This document shows, one piece after another, positions 25,999 to 34,086 of a stretch of 34,827 bases of DNA (position 1 is its first letter; each line of letters opens with the position of its first letter). This stretch comes from Chloroflexota bacterium (lineage in GTDB: Bacteria; Chloroflexota; Anaerolineae; Aggregatilineales; J027). Where the stretch lies: positions 1-34,827 of the forward strand of contig JAKEEQ010000353.1 in NCBI GenBank assembly GCA_022616515.1, read 5' to 3'. A program made the position numbers and the translations under genes. The notes below the pieces were generated by a model, which saw nothing but the letters and a program-made list of their open reading frames with translations, was not told where the DNA came from and did no database searches.

Positions 25999-26895
25999 TT
26001 ACTCCGGATCGCCGACAAATTTTTGCAGGGCCTCGATCAGTTCATTGAGGCCGACGGGCTTGCCGAGGAAGACGTCGGCTCCTGCATCAAGCACTGCCTG
26101 AATCTCTTTCTTATCACTAGAACCGGACAGCACAAAAATCGGCAGGGCGCGGGTATCCATGTCGCTGCGCAGCATTTTCACCACTTCAATACCGCTGTAA
26201 TCGGGCATTCTGAGATCCAGCAGCACAGCCCGCGGGACGGTTGTGGCAATGTAGCGCATGGCATCCGCGACACGATGAACCGTATGGTGCTTGTATTTGA
26301 GCGTATCAAGCAGGTCAGCCAGGAGGTTGGCAACGCCCTGATCGTCCTCAACGATTAATATGGCACGGGTCTTGACGTCCTTGCTCTCATCCTGATCGAG
26401 TTTAACGGATGTTCCTGTACCGGAGTGCTCGACCTTCAAGCCTTCATGGATGGGGACCATCGTGAACTCGACGCGAAGCTGCAAGTTGCCCAGCATAATG
26501 GTATCGCCATGATCCATGCGATATGGCTGGTTAGGACGCAGCACATGGTTATTGAGCCGTGTGCCGTTGGTGCTGTCCAGATCGGCAATCAACAGGTAAT
26601 CTGTGCTGGCAGTGATGGCGGCATGTCTGCGCGACACACCATGCTCAACGGCTCCATAATTTGCCAGATTGATTTCAGGCTTGAAATCTTCATCCTCATC
26701 GCCGCGCCCGACGATAAACTGCTCGCTGAGGCGAATGCGAAACGGAATCTTTGTATTGTCCTTCAAAATCAACTGCACTGACCAGCTAAAGTCCAGCGTG
26801 GGCGTGGTCTTCGGGGTTTCTGGTTTCAGTGTATCCGTCTGCGGCAGTACCGGGCCAAGTCGTCGCGTTACGCCACGCTTGTCATCTTCTGTCAT
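25999..26895 (-). CDS. FHA domain fused to a response-regulator receiver
   Basis: 298 aa. After a 35-residue linker comes an FHA domain (about 38-147), which binds phosphothreonine. Its key residues are Gly63-Arg64 (IVGRG), Ser88-Arg-Arg-His91 (VSRRHAAI) and the STNGTRLN loop (108-115). A charged linker leads to a complete receiver (about 177-295): Glu183-Asp-Asp185, phospho-acceptor Asp227 (LLDLRMP), the Ser257 region and Lys279. There is no output domain, so it should work as an adaptor linking Ser/Thr kinase signals to a two-component pathway. This is inference from the architecture. GAGGA lies about 7 bases before the ATG. It is convergent with the cobalamin gene with no gap. Confidence 0.93.
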   Translation of the reverse strand: MTEDDKRGVTRRLGPVLPQTDTLKPETPKTTPTLDFSWSVQLILKDNTKIPFRIRLSEQFIVGRGDEDEDFKPEINLANYGAVEHGVSRRHAAITASTDYLLIADLDSTNGTRLNNHVLRPNQPYRMDHGDTIMLGNLQLRVEFTMVPIHEGLKVEHSGTGTSVKLDQDESKDVKTRAILIVEDDQGVANLLADLLDTLKYKHHTVHRVADAMRYIATTVPRAVLLDLRMPDYSGIEVVKMLRSDMDTRALPIFVLSGSSDKKEIQAVLDAGADVFLGKPVGLNELIEALQKFVGDPE

Positions 26896-27092
26896 GAGTG
26901 AGTCCTCAAGGTCATTCAGCGTTCTACATTCTCCATGATAACATTAACCGACTACTTTTATAAACCGTTTTGTTGCTTTTACCTACAGAATCTAAGACCC
27001 ATGATGACGTTGTTCCGTCTCAGGAAAATACCATTGATTACAATCGTTTGCAAAAATATCAGGTTGTGCATCAAGCCAAATGTTCTTCCTCG

Positions 27093-28082
27093 TTAACCCT
27101 TCAAAATAGCGTCAATGCGATTGAGTTCGTCCTCGGAAAAGTTTGCATTGTTCATCGCCCCGACAATATCCTCAATCTGGCGGACTTTGCTGGCTCCGAT
27201 GAGTACTGAAGTGATGACCGGGAAGCGCCACAACCATGCGACTGCCATTTGAGCCAGCGTCTGGCCGCGCTCCTGAGCGATTTTGTTAAGCTCGCGAACC
27301 TGATCAATCGTTTTATCGACATCATCCTTATCGAGAAACGGCGAATGTTCGCTGGCGGCGCGGGAATCTTCAGGGATGCCGTTGAGATATTTGTCGGTAA
27401 GCAAGCCCTGTGCAAGTGGTGAAAACGGAATTGTGCCAATGCCAAACACATCCAGCACTTCCAACAGTTCATCTTCCACCCAGCGGTTAAACATATTGTA
27501 GATCGGCTGGTGAATGAGGCAGGGCGTGCCAAGATCACGCAGGATGGCGGCGGCTTCGCGAGTCTGCTCGGCATTGTAATTGCTAAGGCCCACATACATT
27601 GCCCGCCCACTGCGCACCGTATAATCCAGCGCGGACATAGTTTCTTCAAACGGGGTATCGGGATCGGGGCGGTGGCTGTAGAAGATGTCAACGTAATCCA
27701 GCCCCATGCGTTTCAGGCTCTGGTCGAGGCTGGAAATGAGGTATTTGCGCGATCCCCATTCGCCATATGGACCGTTCCACATCCAGTAACCGGCTTTGGT
27801 GGAGATCACCACTTCGTGGCGGAGATGGTGGAAGTCGAGTTTCATTATTTTGCCGAAATTCTCCTCGGCGGACCCGGCGGGTGGACCGTAGTTGTTGGCG
27901 AGGTCAAAATGGGTAATGCCGAGATCGAAGGCGCGGCGGACCATCGCCCGACCATTTTCGAGCACATCCACACCGCCGAAGTTGTGCCACAGGCCAAGCG
28001 AGACGAGCGGTAATTTCAGGCCGCTGCGACCAGAGCGGCGATATTGCATCACATCGTAACGATTTTCAGCAGGAACATACAT
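27093..28082 (-). CDS. yghZ: Aldo/keto reductase, YghZ (glyceraldehyde-3-phosphate reductase) type
   Basis: A 329-aa NADPH-dependent reductase of the AKR14/YghZ group. It resembles E. coli YghZ strongly: VSLGLWHNFGGVD, AFDLGITHFDLANNYGPPAG, SRKYLISSLDQSLKRMGL and VDIFYSHRPD. The catalytic tetrad is intact: Asp60, Tyr65, Lys96 and His137. YghZ reduces L-glyceraldehyde 3-phosphate and methylglyoxal, so a detoxifying role is likely. AAGG lies about 8 bases before the ATG, and a TATAAT stands on the minus strand at 28126-28121 without a clear -35. The gap 26896-27092 downstream of it has nothing but the promoter of the FHA gene. Confidence 0.93.
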   Translation of the reverse strand: MYVPAENRYDVMQYRRSGRSGLKLPLVSLGLWHNFGGVDVLENGRAMVRRAFDLGITHFDLANNYGPPAGSAEENFGKIMKLDFHHLRHEVVISTKAGYWMWNGPYGEWGSRKYLISSLDQSLKRMGLDYVDIFYSHRPDPDTPFEETMSALDYTVRSGRAMYVGLSNYNAEQTREAAAILRDLGTPCLIHQPIYNMFNRWVEDELLEVLDVFGIGTIPFSPLAQGLLTDKYLNGIPEDSRAASEHSPFLDKDDVDKTIDQVRELNKIAQERGQTLAQMAVAWLWRFPVITSVLIGASKVRQIEDIVGAMNNANFSEDELNRIDAILKG

Positions 28083-28137
28083 CTACGTTTTACCTTATCT
28101 ACGCGGCAAATATTGGGGAGATTATAACGCGGAGAAA

Positions 28138-28166
28138 GTGCCTCCCCCACAGGATAAAGGAGGCAC
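28138..28166 (-). terminator. Terminator of the ald transcript
   Basis: GTGCCTCC (28138-28145) pairs with GGAGGCAC (28159-28166). On the minus strand the hairpin is followed by TTTCTCC. It closes the ald unit after the decayed gene and before the aldo/keto reductase. Confidence 0.6.
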
Positions 28167-28176
28167 GGTCAGGAAA

Positions 28177-28396
28177 TTACTTTTCGATGCCGAAGGTGTC
28201 CAGCCGCGCTGCCACATCGACATTCAGGACCACCTGCTCAAGCTCCCAGACCGCCCAGGGTTTGTCATTATCCCACTGCGTTTCTGAGCGCAGGGGTACA
28301 GTCCAGCCATCAAGTTCACCCCATTCCACAATGCGGTTACGCCAGCAGCGCGATCACGAGGCCAGTACTGGCAGCAACTTGAATCATTTTGCGCAT
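28177..28396 (-). pseudogene. Decayed gene after ald (start and end kept, frame broken)
   Basis: Seven bases after the ald stop, an ATG (28396) with GAGG upstream opens a signal-like peptide (MRKMIQVAASTGLVIALLA) that stops after 19 residues at TAA 28339-28337. The +1 frame then carries 54 good-looking residues to a TAA at 28179-28177: IVEWGELDGWTVPLRSETQW, then WAVWELEQVVLNV. The ending recalls the C-terminus of DUF6544-like secreted proteins, but that is a guess. The picture is a gene that lost its middle, with a frameshift at the joint. It still sits between ald and the terminator, so it is transcribed. Confidence 0.6.
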
Positions 28397-28403
28397 CTTG
28401 GCC

Positions 28404-29459
28404 TCAATTATGATTGATGACAACACCGTGTCTCAGCGCATCGTTTGACGCAATGGCATCGTTAATATCCATATTGGTGACCAGTTCGATATAGGGGTAG
28501 GCGGCGTTCAGGAAGGCGCGGGTGGCGGTGCGACCAACCACACCCGGAATATTGGGCACACAAAAGTGAATGACGCCTTCTTCAACATAGGTCGGATTGT
28601 CGTAAAATGTCAGGCGGCTGGTTTCCACGCTGCCCCCCTGATCGATGCTCATATCGATGATGAGCGCTCCGGGATGCATCGACTGCACCATTTCGCGGGT
28701 GATGAGTTTGGGGGCTGGTTTGCCCGTGATCTGGACTGCACTCACCAGTACGTCTGCGAATTGGGCAGCTTTCTTCAGGTTAGCAGGATAGGCCACCAGC
28801 GTTGACACGCGACCATCAAAGTGGGCGTGCGCCATTTCCAACTTCTTGAGGTCTATGTCCATTAACATTACGCTGGCCCCATACTGGATAAAGGCTTTCG
28901 CGGCACTCATCCCGACCGTCCCCGCACCGATAATCACCACATCGGCGGAGGGCACGCCGGGGATTCCACCCATCAGGATTCCGTTACCGCCAAAATTATT
29001 CTGCGCATATTGGGCGGCAATCTGGGCAGTCATCATCCCGCCGATTTCACTGAAGGGGCGCAGCACAGGCAGTGAACCATCCTCTTCTTGAATGTATTCA
29101 TAGGCAATGATCGTGACGTGTTTATCTTCCAGCGCTTTGATGCGGCTCTGGGGGAAGTTTGCCATCATCATGAAGCCCATCATCACCTGTCCGTCTTTCA
29201 TCCATGAAGCCTCGTCCTCGGTAGGGCGCTGGACCTTCAGGACAATATCGGCGCGGCGGTAAATTTCCTCGCGGTTATAGCTGATTCGCGCACCGGCTTT
29301 TTCGTACGCCTGATCGCTGTAGCCGCTGCCGACGCCAGCGCAGGTTTCGACGTATACTTGATGTCCCCTCTCGGTGAGCATCGACACACCCGATGGGCTA
29401 ATGCCGACCCGGTACTCAAACGGGCGATATTCACGGGGGATACCAATTACTTTCGGCAT
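28404..29459 (-). CDS. ald: Alanine dehydrogenase-like protein
   Basis: A 351-aa member of the alanine dehydrogenase/transhydrogenase family, which would interconvert alanine and pyruvate with NAD. Family landmarks are EYRVGISPSGV with substrate Arg17, VLKVQRP with Lys75, GGIPGVPSADVVIIGAGTVG as the Rossmann loop, and IIDMSIDQGGSVETSR with the catalytic Asp. Two things are odd. The usual FxxLHLA, which carries the active-site His (His96 in mycobacterial Ald), reads GFMMMAN here, with Met98 in the His place. The C-terminus is also about 20 residues short. Family membership is firm, but alanine activity is not. GGAG lies 7-10 bases before the ATG. Confidence 0.85.
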   Translation of the reverse strand: MPKVIGIPREYRPFEYRVGISPSGVSMLTERGHQVYVETCAGVGSGYSDQAYEKAGARISYNREEIYRRADIVLKVQRPTEDEASWMKDGQVMMGFMMMANFPQSRIKALEDKHVTIIAYEYIQEEDGSLPVLRPFSEIGGMMTAQIAAQYAQNNFGGNGILMGGIPGVPSADVVIIGAGTVGMSAAKAFIQYGASVMLMDIDLKKLEMAHAHFDGRVSTLVAYPANLKKAAQFADVLVSAVQITGKPAPKLITREMVQSMHPGALIIDMSIDQGGSVETSRLTFYDNPTYVEEGVIHFCVPNIPGVVGRTATRAFLNAAYPYIELVTNMDINDAIASNDALRHGVVINHN

Positions 29460-29626
29460 GAAATATTCTCCTCGATATTCAGGTATACCAGAAGGGTAGC
29501 ATGTTATGCACGGTATGGTGGGCCAAAATGACGGTCAACGCGGCAATTAATGACAAAGGTCATGTGCGCCGCTTTGTTTAATTAGGACTTGCTGGATTTG
29601 TTGTTAACTATCCCGGTCACAAATAG

Positions 29627-30274
29627 TCATTCAGATGTGACAAACCCATAGCGCCACGCTAACGCCGTCGCCTGTGCACGGTCATCAACGCCGAGTTTGG
29701 CGAGGATGCTGGTTACATGATTACGCACCGTGCCCTCTGCCAGATGCAAACGGTCGGCAATGGCAGCATTGGTCAGGCCGCTGGCAAGCAAACGCAGCAC
29801 ATCGCGTTCACGGTCGGTCAGTGAATCGGTGATGGTGCTGTCCTGCTGTGGCAAACCATATTGGATGAAGGTAAACAGTTTTTCGGCAATTTGTGGGGCG
29901 ACAGGTGTTCGTCCGGCAATCGCGCCCTCAATCGCCGCCGCAATGTCGTCGCCATCGGTGTCCTTGAGTAGATAACCTTTCGCGCCCGCTCGGATGGCAT
30001 CCACCACCCATTCATCCTCATCGTAGGTCGTCAGAATCACCACCACCATGTCGGGGAATTTCTCACGGATGGCGCGGGTGGCCTGTACGCCGTTCATGAC
30101 CGGCATTTTGAGGTCCATCAGCACCACGTCGGGCGTGACTTCTTCGATGACGTTAAGTGCCTGGATGCCGTCGTGGGCGACCCCCACAACTTCCATGTTG
30201 GGGCGGGCATCCAATATCACGCGCAGTCCTTCGCATACAATTGGCTGGTCATCCACGAGCACGATTCGAATCAT
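29627..30274 (-). CDS. NarL/LuxR-type response regulator
   Basis: 215 aa from the ATG at 30274; a longer frame to 30334 adds residues not found in the family. The receiver has Asp8-Asp9, phospho-acceptor Asp54 (LMDLKMP), Thr83 and Lys104 (YLLKDTD). The C-terminal LuxR-type HTH is LTDRERDVLRLLASGLTN, then LAEGTVRNHVTSILAKL. The receiver is complete and should be phosphorylated by a NarX/LiaS-type kinase, but none is encoded next to it; the PAS kinase at 22280 is of another kind. Its targets are unknown. The gap 29460-29626 contains only the ald leader. Confidence 0.93.
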   Translation of the reverse strand: MIRIVLVDDQPIVCEGLRVILDARPNMEVVGVAHDGIQALNVIEEVTPDVVLMDLKMPVMNGVQATRAIREKFPDMVVVILTTYDEDEWVVDAIRAGAKGYLLKDTDGDDIAAAIEGAIAGRTPVAPQIAEKLFTFIQYGLPQQDSTITDSLTDRERDVLRLLASGLTNAAIADRLHLAEGTVRNHVTSILAKLGVDDRAQATALAWRYGFVTSE

Positions 30275-30405
30275 GATGGGTTGCCTGTGTTGGTATGGCG
30301 CAAAAATTCTACCCTCCCAGACCCTGCATCGCAAAACGTTGATGGGAAGACACTTTTCGAGTGAGACTGCAATCTGACGAGATTGTGCATCACTCCAAAA
30401 ATCCT

Positions 30406-30452
30406 TCCCCTCTGTCCTTCGGACATCTCCCCATAAATGGAGAGAAGGGGAC
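30406..30452. repeat. Palindromic repeat family A, copy 3
   Basis: Hairpin one is GTCC-TTC-GGAC (30414-30424), as in copy 2. Hairpin two is CTCCCCAT-AA-ATGGAGAG (30427-30444), with one mismatch. The outer pairing is TCCCC (30406-30410) with GGGGA (30447-30451). It lies in the 259-base gap between the response regulator start and the DUF3179 stop; nothing else was found there. Confidence 0.8.
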
Positions 30453-30533
30453 TTTGCGGCTTGTCGATGCGGTAAATTCGTCGTTACAATAACGTTTTTG
30501 TGAACCGCTATACAGGCGGAAAGGGCAAGCGGT

Positions 30534-31808
30534 CTACTCGGATGCGGCTAGGAGTTGGTCGGTGGTTGTGCCCGGCTCCCAGATAACGGTGGTGTGGAAA
30601 GCCTGCCATGCAAACCAGAAATGGGTGATGGAAATCACCTGCGTGAGCTGCGTGCCTGCCAGTTCACCGTCTGTTGCCACACCGAAGATATTCCATGTGC
30701 TGCTGGTTTGCTCGTCGGTGATGGTCGTGCCATCCGCCACAAAGGTGAGAATCGTGCCGTCTTCCAGGGTAGGGTCGAAGAGGTTAGCTGCCCCAACTGC
30801 GCGGGCCTCGTTGATGTTGCCACTGTCCAGTGCGGAGCGTGCGCCCGGCTGCCAGAAGGCCACACGTGGCTCACCACCCACTATATCGTTGGCAACAATT
30901 GTCTCTTCGAGTGTTTCGAATGGATAAGCCGTGAAGATTTCTTCGCCGTTATCGTCATAGTGACGGTAGCCAAGCACCCGCGCCGTCGCTTCCAAACGCT
31001 CGTCAATAAAGCCGTTATACAGGAAGGGGTCGTCGGTTGAATCGTAGCCGATATACGGGTTGTAGTCAGCAGAATCACCCTGACTGGACAACACCTGCCC
31101 ATCGGGAAACTGCATTTTGAACTGCCCGTAACTGGTCATGGCGGAGGGGATGAAGATAAGCTGCTCGTCGGCATATGTGCCGACAAGGCCCTCCCCGGTA
31201 GACTGCTGCCACCAGCTTTCAGTTTGATGGTCCCACATAATCAGGTCGCTGAAGCGGAGGAAGCCGCTCACTCCAAAGACAAGCGTTTCATCGTTCAGAC
31301 GGCGGTCAAAGACAACGCCTGTATTGCACAGCGGGCAGAACGTCACCGCGACAGGCACACCGCCAATTTCGGTGTTGGCGATTTCGTGGCGGGTCAAAAT
31401 ACCCAATGGAAAAGCGCGGACATCGCCGTTGATTTCTACAGCAATGACCGGATGGTCATCCACCAGCCATCCGTTCGCCGAGTCAACACTCTCGTAACTG
31501 ACGGTGTTTCGGGCCTCTTCACCGCCCCGACGCGGAATATCTTCTGGATAAACATAACCTTCAGGATAAAGCGGGGGAATGCCATCGCGGGCCACACCGC
31601 CGGAGGCAAAACCGCTGCTGGAGGGGTAACGGAAATTGCAAAAATCAGTATTAGGCCATGCCGTCAATAAACCCGTGCCGACTTGAAAATCATCATCTTC
31701 ACAATCCATTTGCGAATGTGTCCCGGCCAATACGCCACTCCCTACGATGAACGCGGGGACGGTCAGGGTGAGCGCCATTATTCCTATTACTAATCGTCGT
31801 CTCGTCAT
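30534..31808 (-). CDS. Exported DUF3179-family protein
   Basis: A 424-aa protein with an N-terminal signal/anchor (residues about 5-28, VIGIMALTLTVPAFIVGSGV). The DUF3179 core follows: DHPVIAVEINGDVRAFPLGI, LTRHEIANTEIGG and VAVTFCPLCNTGVVFDRRL with its conserved Cys pair, then RFSDLIMWDHQTESWW and TYADEQLIFIPS. The C-terminal part includes FVADGTTITDEQTSSTWNIFG and ends in ITHFWFAWQAFH. The biochemical role of DUF3179 is unknown. The CPLC pair and conserved His/Trp residues suggest a metal or heme site, which is inference. GAGGA lies about 12 bases before the ATG at 31808. It is monocistronic. Confidence 0.88.
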   Translation of the reverse strand: MTRRRLVIGIMALTLTVPAFIVGSGVLAGTHSQMDCEDDDFQVGTGLLTAWPNTDFCNFRYPSSSGFASGGVARDGIPPLYPEGYVYPEDIPRRGGEEARNTVSYESVDSANGWLVDDHPVIAVEINGDVRAFPLGILTRHEIANTEIGGVPVAVTFCPLCNTGVVFDRRLNDETLVFGVSGFLRFSDLIMWDHQTESWWQQSTGEGLVGTYADEQLIFIPSAMTSYGQFKMQFPDGQVLSSQGDSADYNPYIGYDSTDDPFLYNGFIDERLEATARVLGYRHYDDNGEEIFTAYPFETLEETIVANDIVGGEPRVAFWQPGARSALDSGNINEARAVGAANLFDPTLEDGTILTFVADGTTITDEQTSSTWNIFGVATDGELAGTQLTQVISITHFWFAWQAFHTTVIWEPGTTTDQLLAASE

Positions 31809-31899
31809 TGCGGGGCTTGTCCTCGTTATATCCTATCTTTGCTAGATAGTCGGTACGCGCGAGACAAACCTTACAGACGCTCATGTGGCTCTAAGGCGA

Positions 31900-32661
31900 T
31901 TATTGGGGAAAAATAAGGCGAACAGGTTCCGACCAGATGCGACCACCATTCCATACGCCAAGGGTATCAGTCAACCCGGGAATGGCAGTAGCAGTAGGAA
32001 CCAACTCAGGTGCTGGGAAGATACCAGGGTCCTGATTTTGATAGTAGGCGACTACGCGATAGGTTTCGCCAGGTGTGAAGTTAATTATTTTATTTTCAGG
32101 ATCATCCGAGGGATCTACTTCAATACGAACATTGCAGCTTTGCCGGGATTGCAGCACATATAGATCTTGCAGCGAATATGACTGTTGGGGAGTTTCTAGA
32201 GGACCTTGTACAGGGGGGTCAATTTCAGCAAATCTGTCAAAAAAAATAAGATACAAGCCGGGAGCGGACGTCGTGAGTGTGGCTTCAGCAGTTAATATAC
32301 GGTCATAATCAACAACGCTATCGCGCTCATAAAATAGATAGACTGGACCGACATCATTGTTTCGGAAGATGACCTGAACAGTAAAGGGTTCATTGGGGGA
32401 GAGAACATACTCTGAATTGGTGAAGTCAGCATTATCAATGACCACCTCAATAGCCAGGTCCTGAAAGTCATCATTGTACTGCAAGATCGAACGCTGGTTA
32501 CCGCCGGGTGGATGGGGTAGATTTGCACAATTCCCACCCCTTGTAAACTGCGGAAAAAACTGAGGATAGCCGACTGAAAGTGCAACAAGTATTCCTACCC
32601 CAAAAAGCGTCAACTGCGTCAGATTTTCCAGGCTAAAGATTTCGTTTGCACGTCTTCTCAT
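31900..32661 (-). CDS. Membrane-anchored extracytoplasmic protein of unknown function
   Basis: 253 aa, with one N-terminal membrane helix (about 15-35, LTQLTLFGVGILVALSVGY) after a basic RRRANEIF start. The large outside part is beta-rich: VIDNADFTNSEYVLSPNEPF, TVQVIFRNNDVGPVYLFY, PGLYLIFFDRF and ITF-like strands, with two cysteines that could pair. The order suggests two immunoglobulin-like sandwiches. The segment PAPELVPTATAIPG is a Pro/Thr linker of the kind seen in Chloroflexota surface proteins. It overlaps the miaA stop by ATGA and is therefore translated with miaA, a pairing with no obvious functional link. Confidence 0.75.
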   Translation of the reverse strand: MRRRANEIFSLENLTQLTLFGVGILVALSVGYPQFFPQFTRGGNCANLPHPPGGNQRSILQYNDDFQDLAIEVVIDNADFTNSEYVLSPNEPFTVQVIFRNNDVGPVYLFYERDSVVDYDRILTAEATLTTSAPGLYLIFFDRFAEIDPPVQGPLETPQQSYSLQDLYVLQSRQSCNVRIEVDPSDDPENKIINFTPGETYRVVAYYQNQDPGIFPAPELVPTATAIPGLTDTLGVWNGGRIWSEPVRLIFPQ

Positions 32662-33605
32662 AATGATCCCAACCAGCCTTGAATGGTAGTAAGTAAAGCT
32701 TGCGCCGTATGGGCATTGCTTTCAAACCAGATGGCGTCCGCATTATATTTGCGGAACCACGTATACTGCCGCCGGATAAAATGGTGCGTCGCGTTGCACA
32801 GGTCTTCGCGGGCTTCATCAAGAGTCATCTTGCCCTGCAAATAGTTGCCGATTTGCAGGTAGCCCAGACTACTCATCGACGGCAGATTCCAGGCATAACC
32901 CGCCTCCACCAATCGCATAACCTCGTCCACCAATCCGGCCTCAATCATCTGGTCCACGCGGCGGTTGGCCCGTTCATAGAGGGCACCGCGCTCCAAAGTT
33001 AAACCCGGTTCAAGCACAGTATACGGCGGAGGGTGCTTGACGCGAAAGTCGGAATAGGGTCGTCCGCTTTCCACGCTCACCTCAATGGCCCGGATGACCC
33101 GCCGCAAATTTCTGGCGTCCACCTGCCCGGCATGGACCGGATCAACCTCGCGCAAACGTTCCAGCAGCCCCTGCCAGCCATGTTCTTCGGCATAGGCTTC
33201 CAACTCAGCCCGTAATTCAGGGTTTGGCTCGACCTCCGGTATCTGCCAGCCATCAATGAGCGCCGTGATGTACTGTCCGGTGCCGCCCACGATCATGGGC
33301 AGCCTGCCCCGCCCGTGAATCTCATCAATCAACTGCGCCGCATCGCGTTTAAAGTCCGCCACATTATACCGGACATCAGGGGGAACGACATCAATCAGGT
33401 GGTGGGGCAGGGCGGCGAGTTCATCGGGGGTGGGCTTGGCAGTGCCAATATCCATCTGCTGGTAGATTTGACGGCTGTCGGCGCTGATAATCTCGGCATC
33501 CAGGGCCTGTCCTACCGTGATGGCAGCGGCGGTTTTGCCAACGGCTGTCGGGCCGATAATCACCACTACCGGCTGCCGGGCAAGCTGGTTACCACTTAAG
33601 GGCAT
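32658..33605 (-). CDS. miaA: tRNA dimethylallyltransferase MiaA
   Basis: A 315-aa enzyme that adds dimethylallyl to A37 of tRNAs reading UNN codons. The P-loop is GPTAVGKT (about 18-25), followed by ISADSRQIYQQMDIGTAKP, which holds the tRNA A37 site. Then come PMIVGGTGQYITALIDG, the RVIRAIEV helix, the zinc/insert-like SLGYLQIGNYL segment and FIRRQYTWFRKY near the end. All landmarks are present. The ATG at 33605 and a GTG at 33608 are equally possible starts. It overlaps the end of yraN by 17 bases and the next gene by 4, forming a tight yraN-miaA-anchored protein operon. Confidence 0.96.
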   Translation of the reverse strand: MPLSGNQLARQPVVVIIGPTAVGKTAAAITVGQALDAEIISADSRQIYQQMDIGTAKPTPDELAALPHHLIDVVPPDVRYNVADFKRDAAQLIDEIHGRGRLPMIVGGTGQYITALIDGWQIPEVEPNPELRAELEAYAEEHGWQGLLERLREVDPVHAGQVDARNLRRVIRAIEVSVESGRPYSDFRVKHPPPYTVLEPGLTLERGALYERANRRVDQMIEAGLVDEVMRLVEAGYAWNLPSMSSLGYLQIGNYLQGKMTLDEAREDLCNATHHFIRRQYTWFRKYNADAIWFESNAHTAQALLTTIQGWLGSL

Positions 33606-33951
33606 CACGTACCATTTCCACCGAAAACAGGCCGTCTGGCATCAGGGCAATGCCCAGCACATCCACCCGCACCGGGCAGTCAAGTTCATTGAGGGTGAGA
33701 TAGGCATTCACTACATCGGCTAATCGAGCCTGTTTGTGCTCATCCACACTGTTGAGGGCCATTTGCAACGCCTGTTTGCCGCGCCGGGTACGGACCTCGA
33801 TAAATACGAGGGTTTCGCCATCGCGGGCGACGAGGTCAATTTCGCCGCGTTCACAGCGCCAATTGGTGGCGATGACCTCCCAGCCGAGGCGTTCGCAGTA
33901 GGTGCGGGCGATGTGTTCACCCGTGTTGCCGAGTTGTTTGCGTGAAGTCAT
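33589..33951 (-). CDS. yraN: YraN/UPF0102 family endonuclease-like protein
   Basis: 120 aa from the ATG at 33951, which has AGG about 8 bases upstream; a TTG at 33972 is the alternative. RKQLGNTGEHIARTYCERLGW opens the protein. Next is the PD-(D/E)xK-like core RCERGEIDLVARDGETLVFIEVRTR: Glu and Asp in GEID, then Glu in IEVRTR, with Arg at the usual Lys position, a change seen in part of the family. The protein is predicted to bind or nick branched DNA, but its role remains unclear even in model bacteria. Its overlap with miaA suggests coupled expression. Confidence 0.92.
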   Translation of the reverse strand: MTSRKQLGNTGEHIARTYCERLGWEVIATNWRCERGEIDLVARDGETLVFIEVRTRRGKQALQMALNSVDEHKQARLADVVNAYLTLNELDCPVRVDVLGIALMPDGLFSVEMVRDALKW

Positions 33952-34033
33952 AAATTCAACCTGTCCGTTCAATAGGTTTCATTATAACGCAACTTCAGAT
34001 GGCAATTTTGGTGCGACCCATCACCATATCAAG

Positions 34034-34061
34034 AAAAAAACCTCCCACGGCGGGGAGGTTT
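34034..34061 (-). terminator. Rho-independent terminator of the DsbA-like gene
   Basis: AAACCTCCC (34038-34046) and GGGAGGTTT (34053-34061) enclose a 6-base loop. On the minus strand a run of seven T follows (34040-34034). It is a strong terminator placed 26 bases after the stop at 34087. Confidence 0.85.
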
Positions 34062-34086
34062 CTCGAAACCACAAAGGCTAAGTGTT

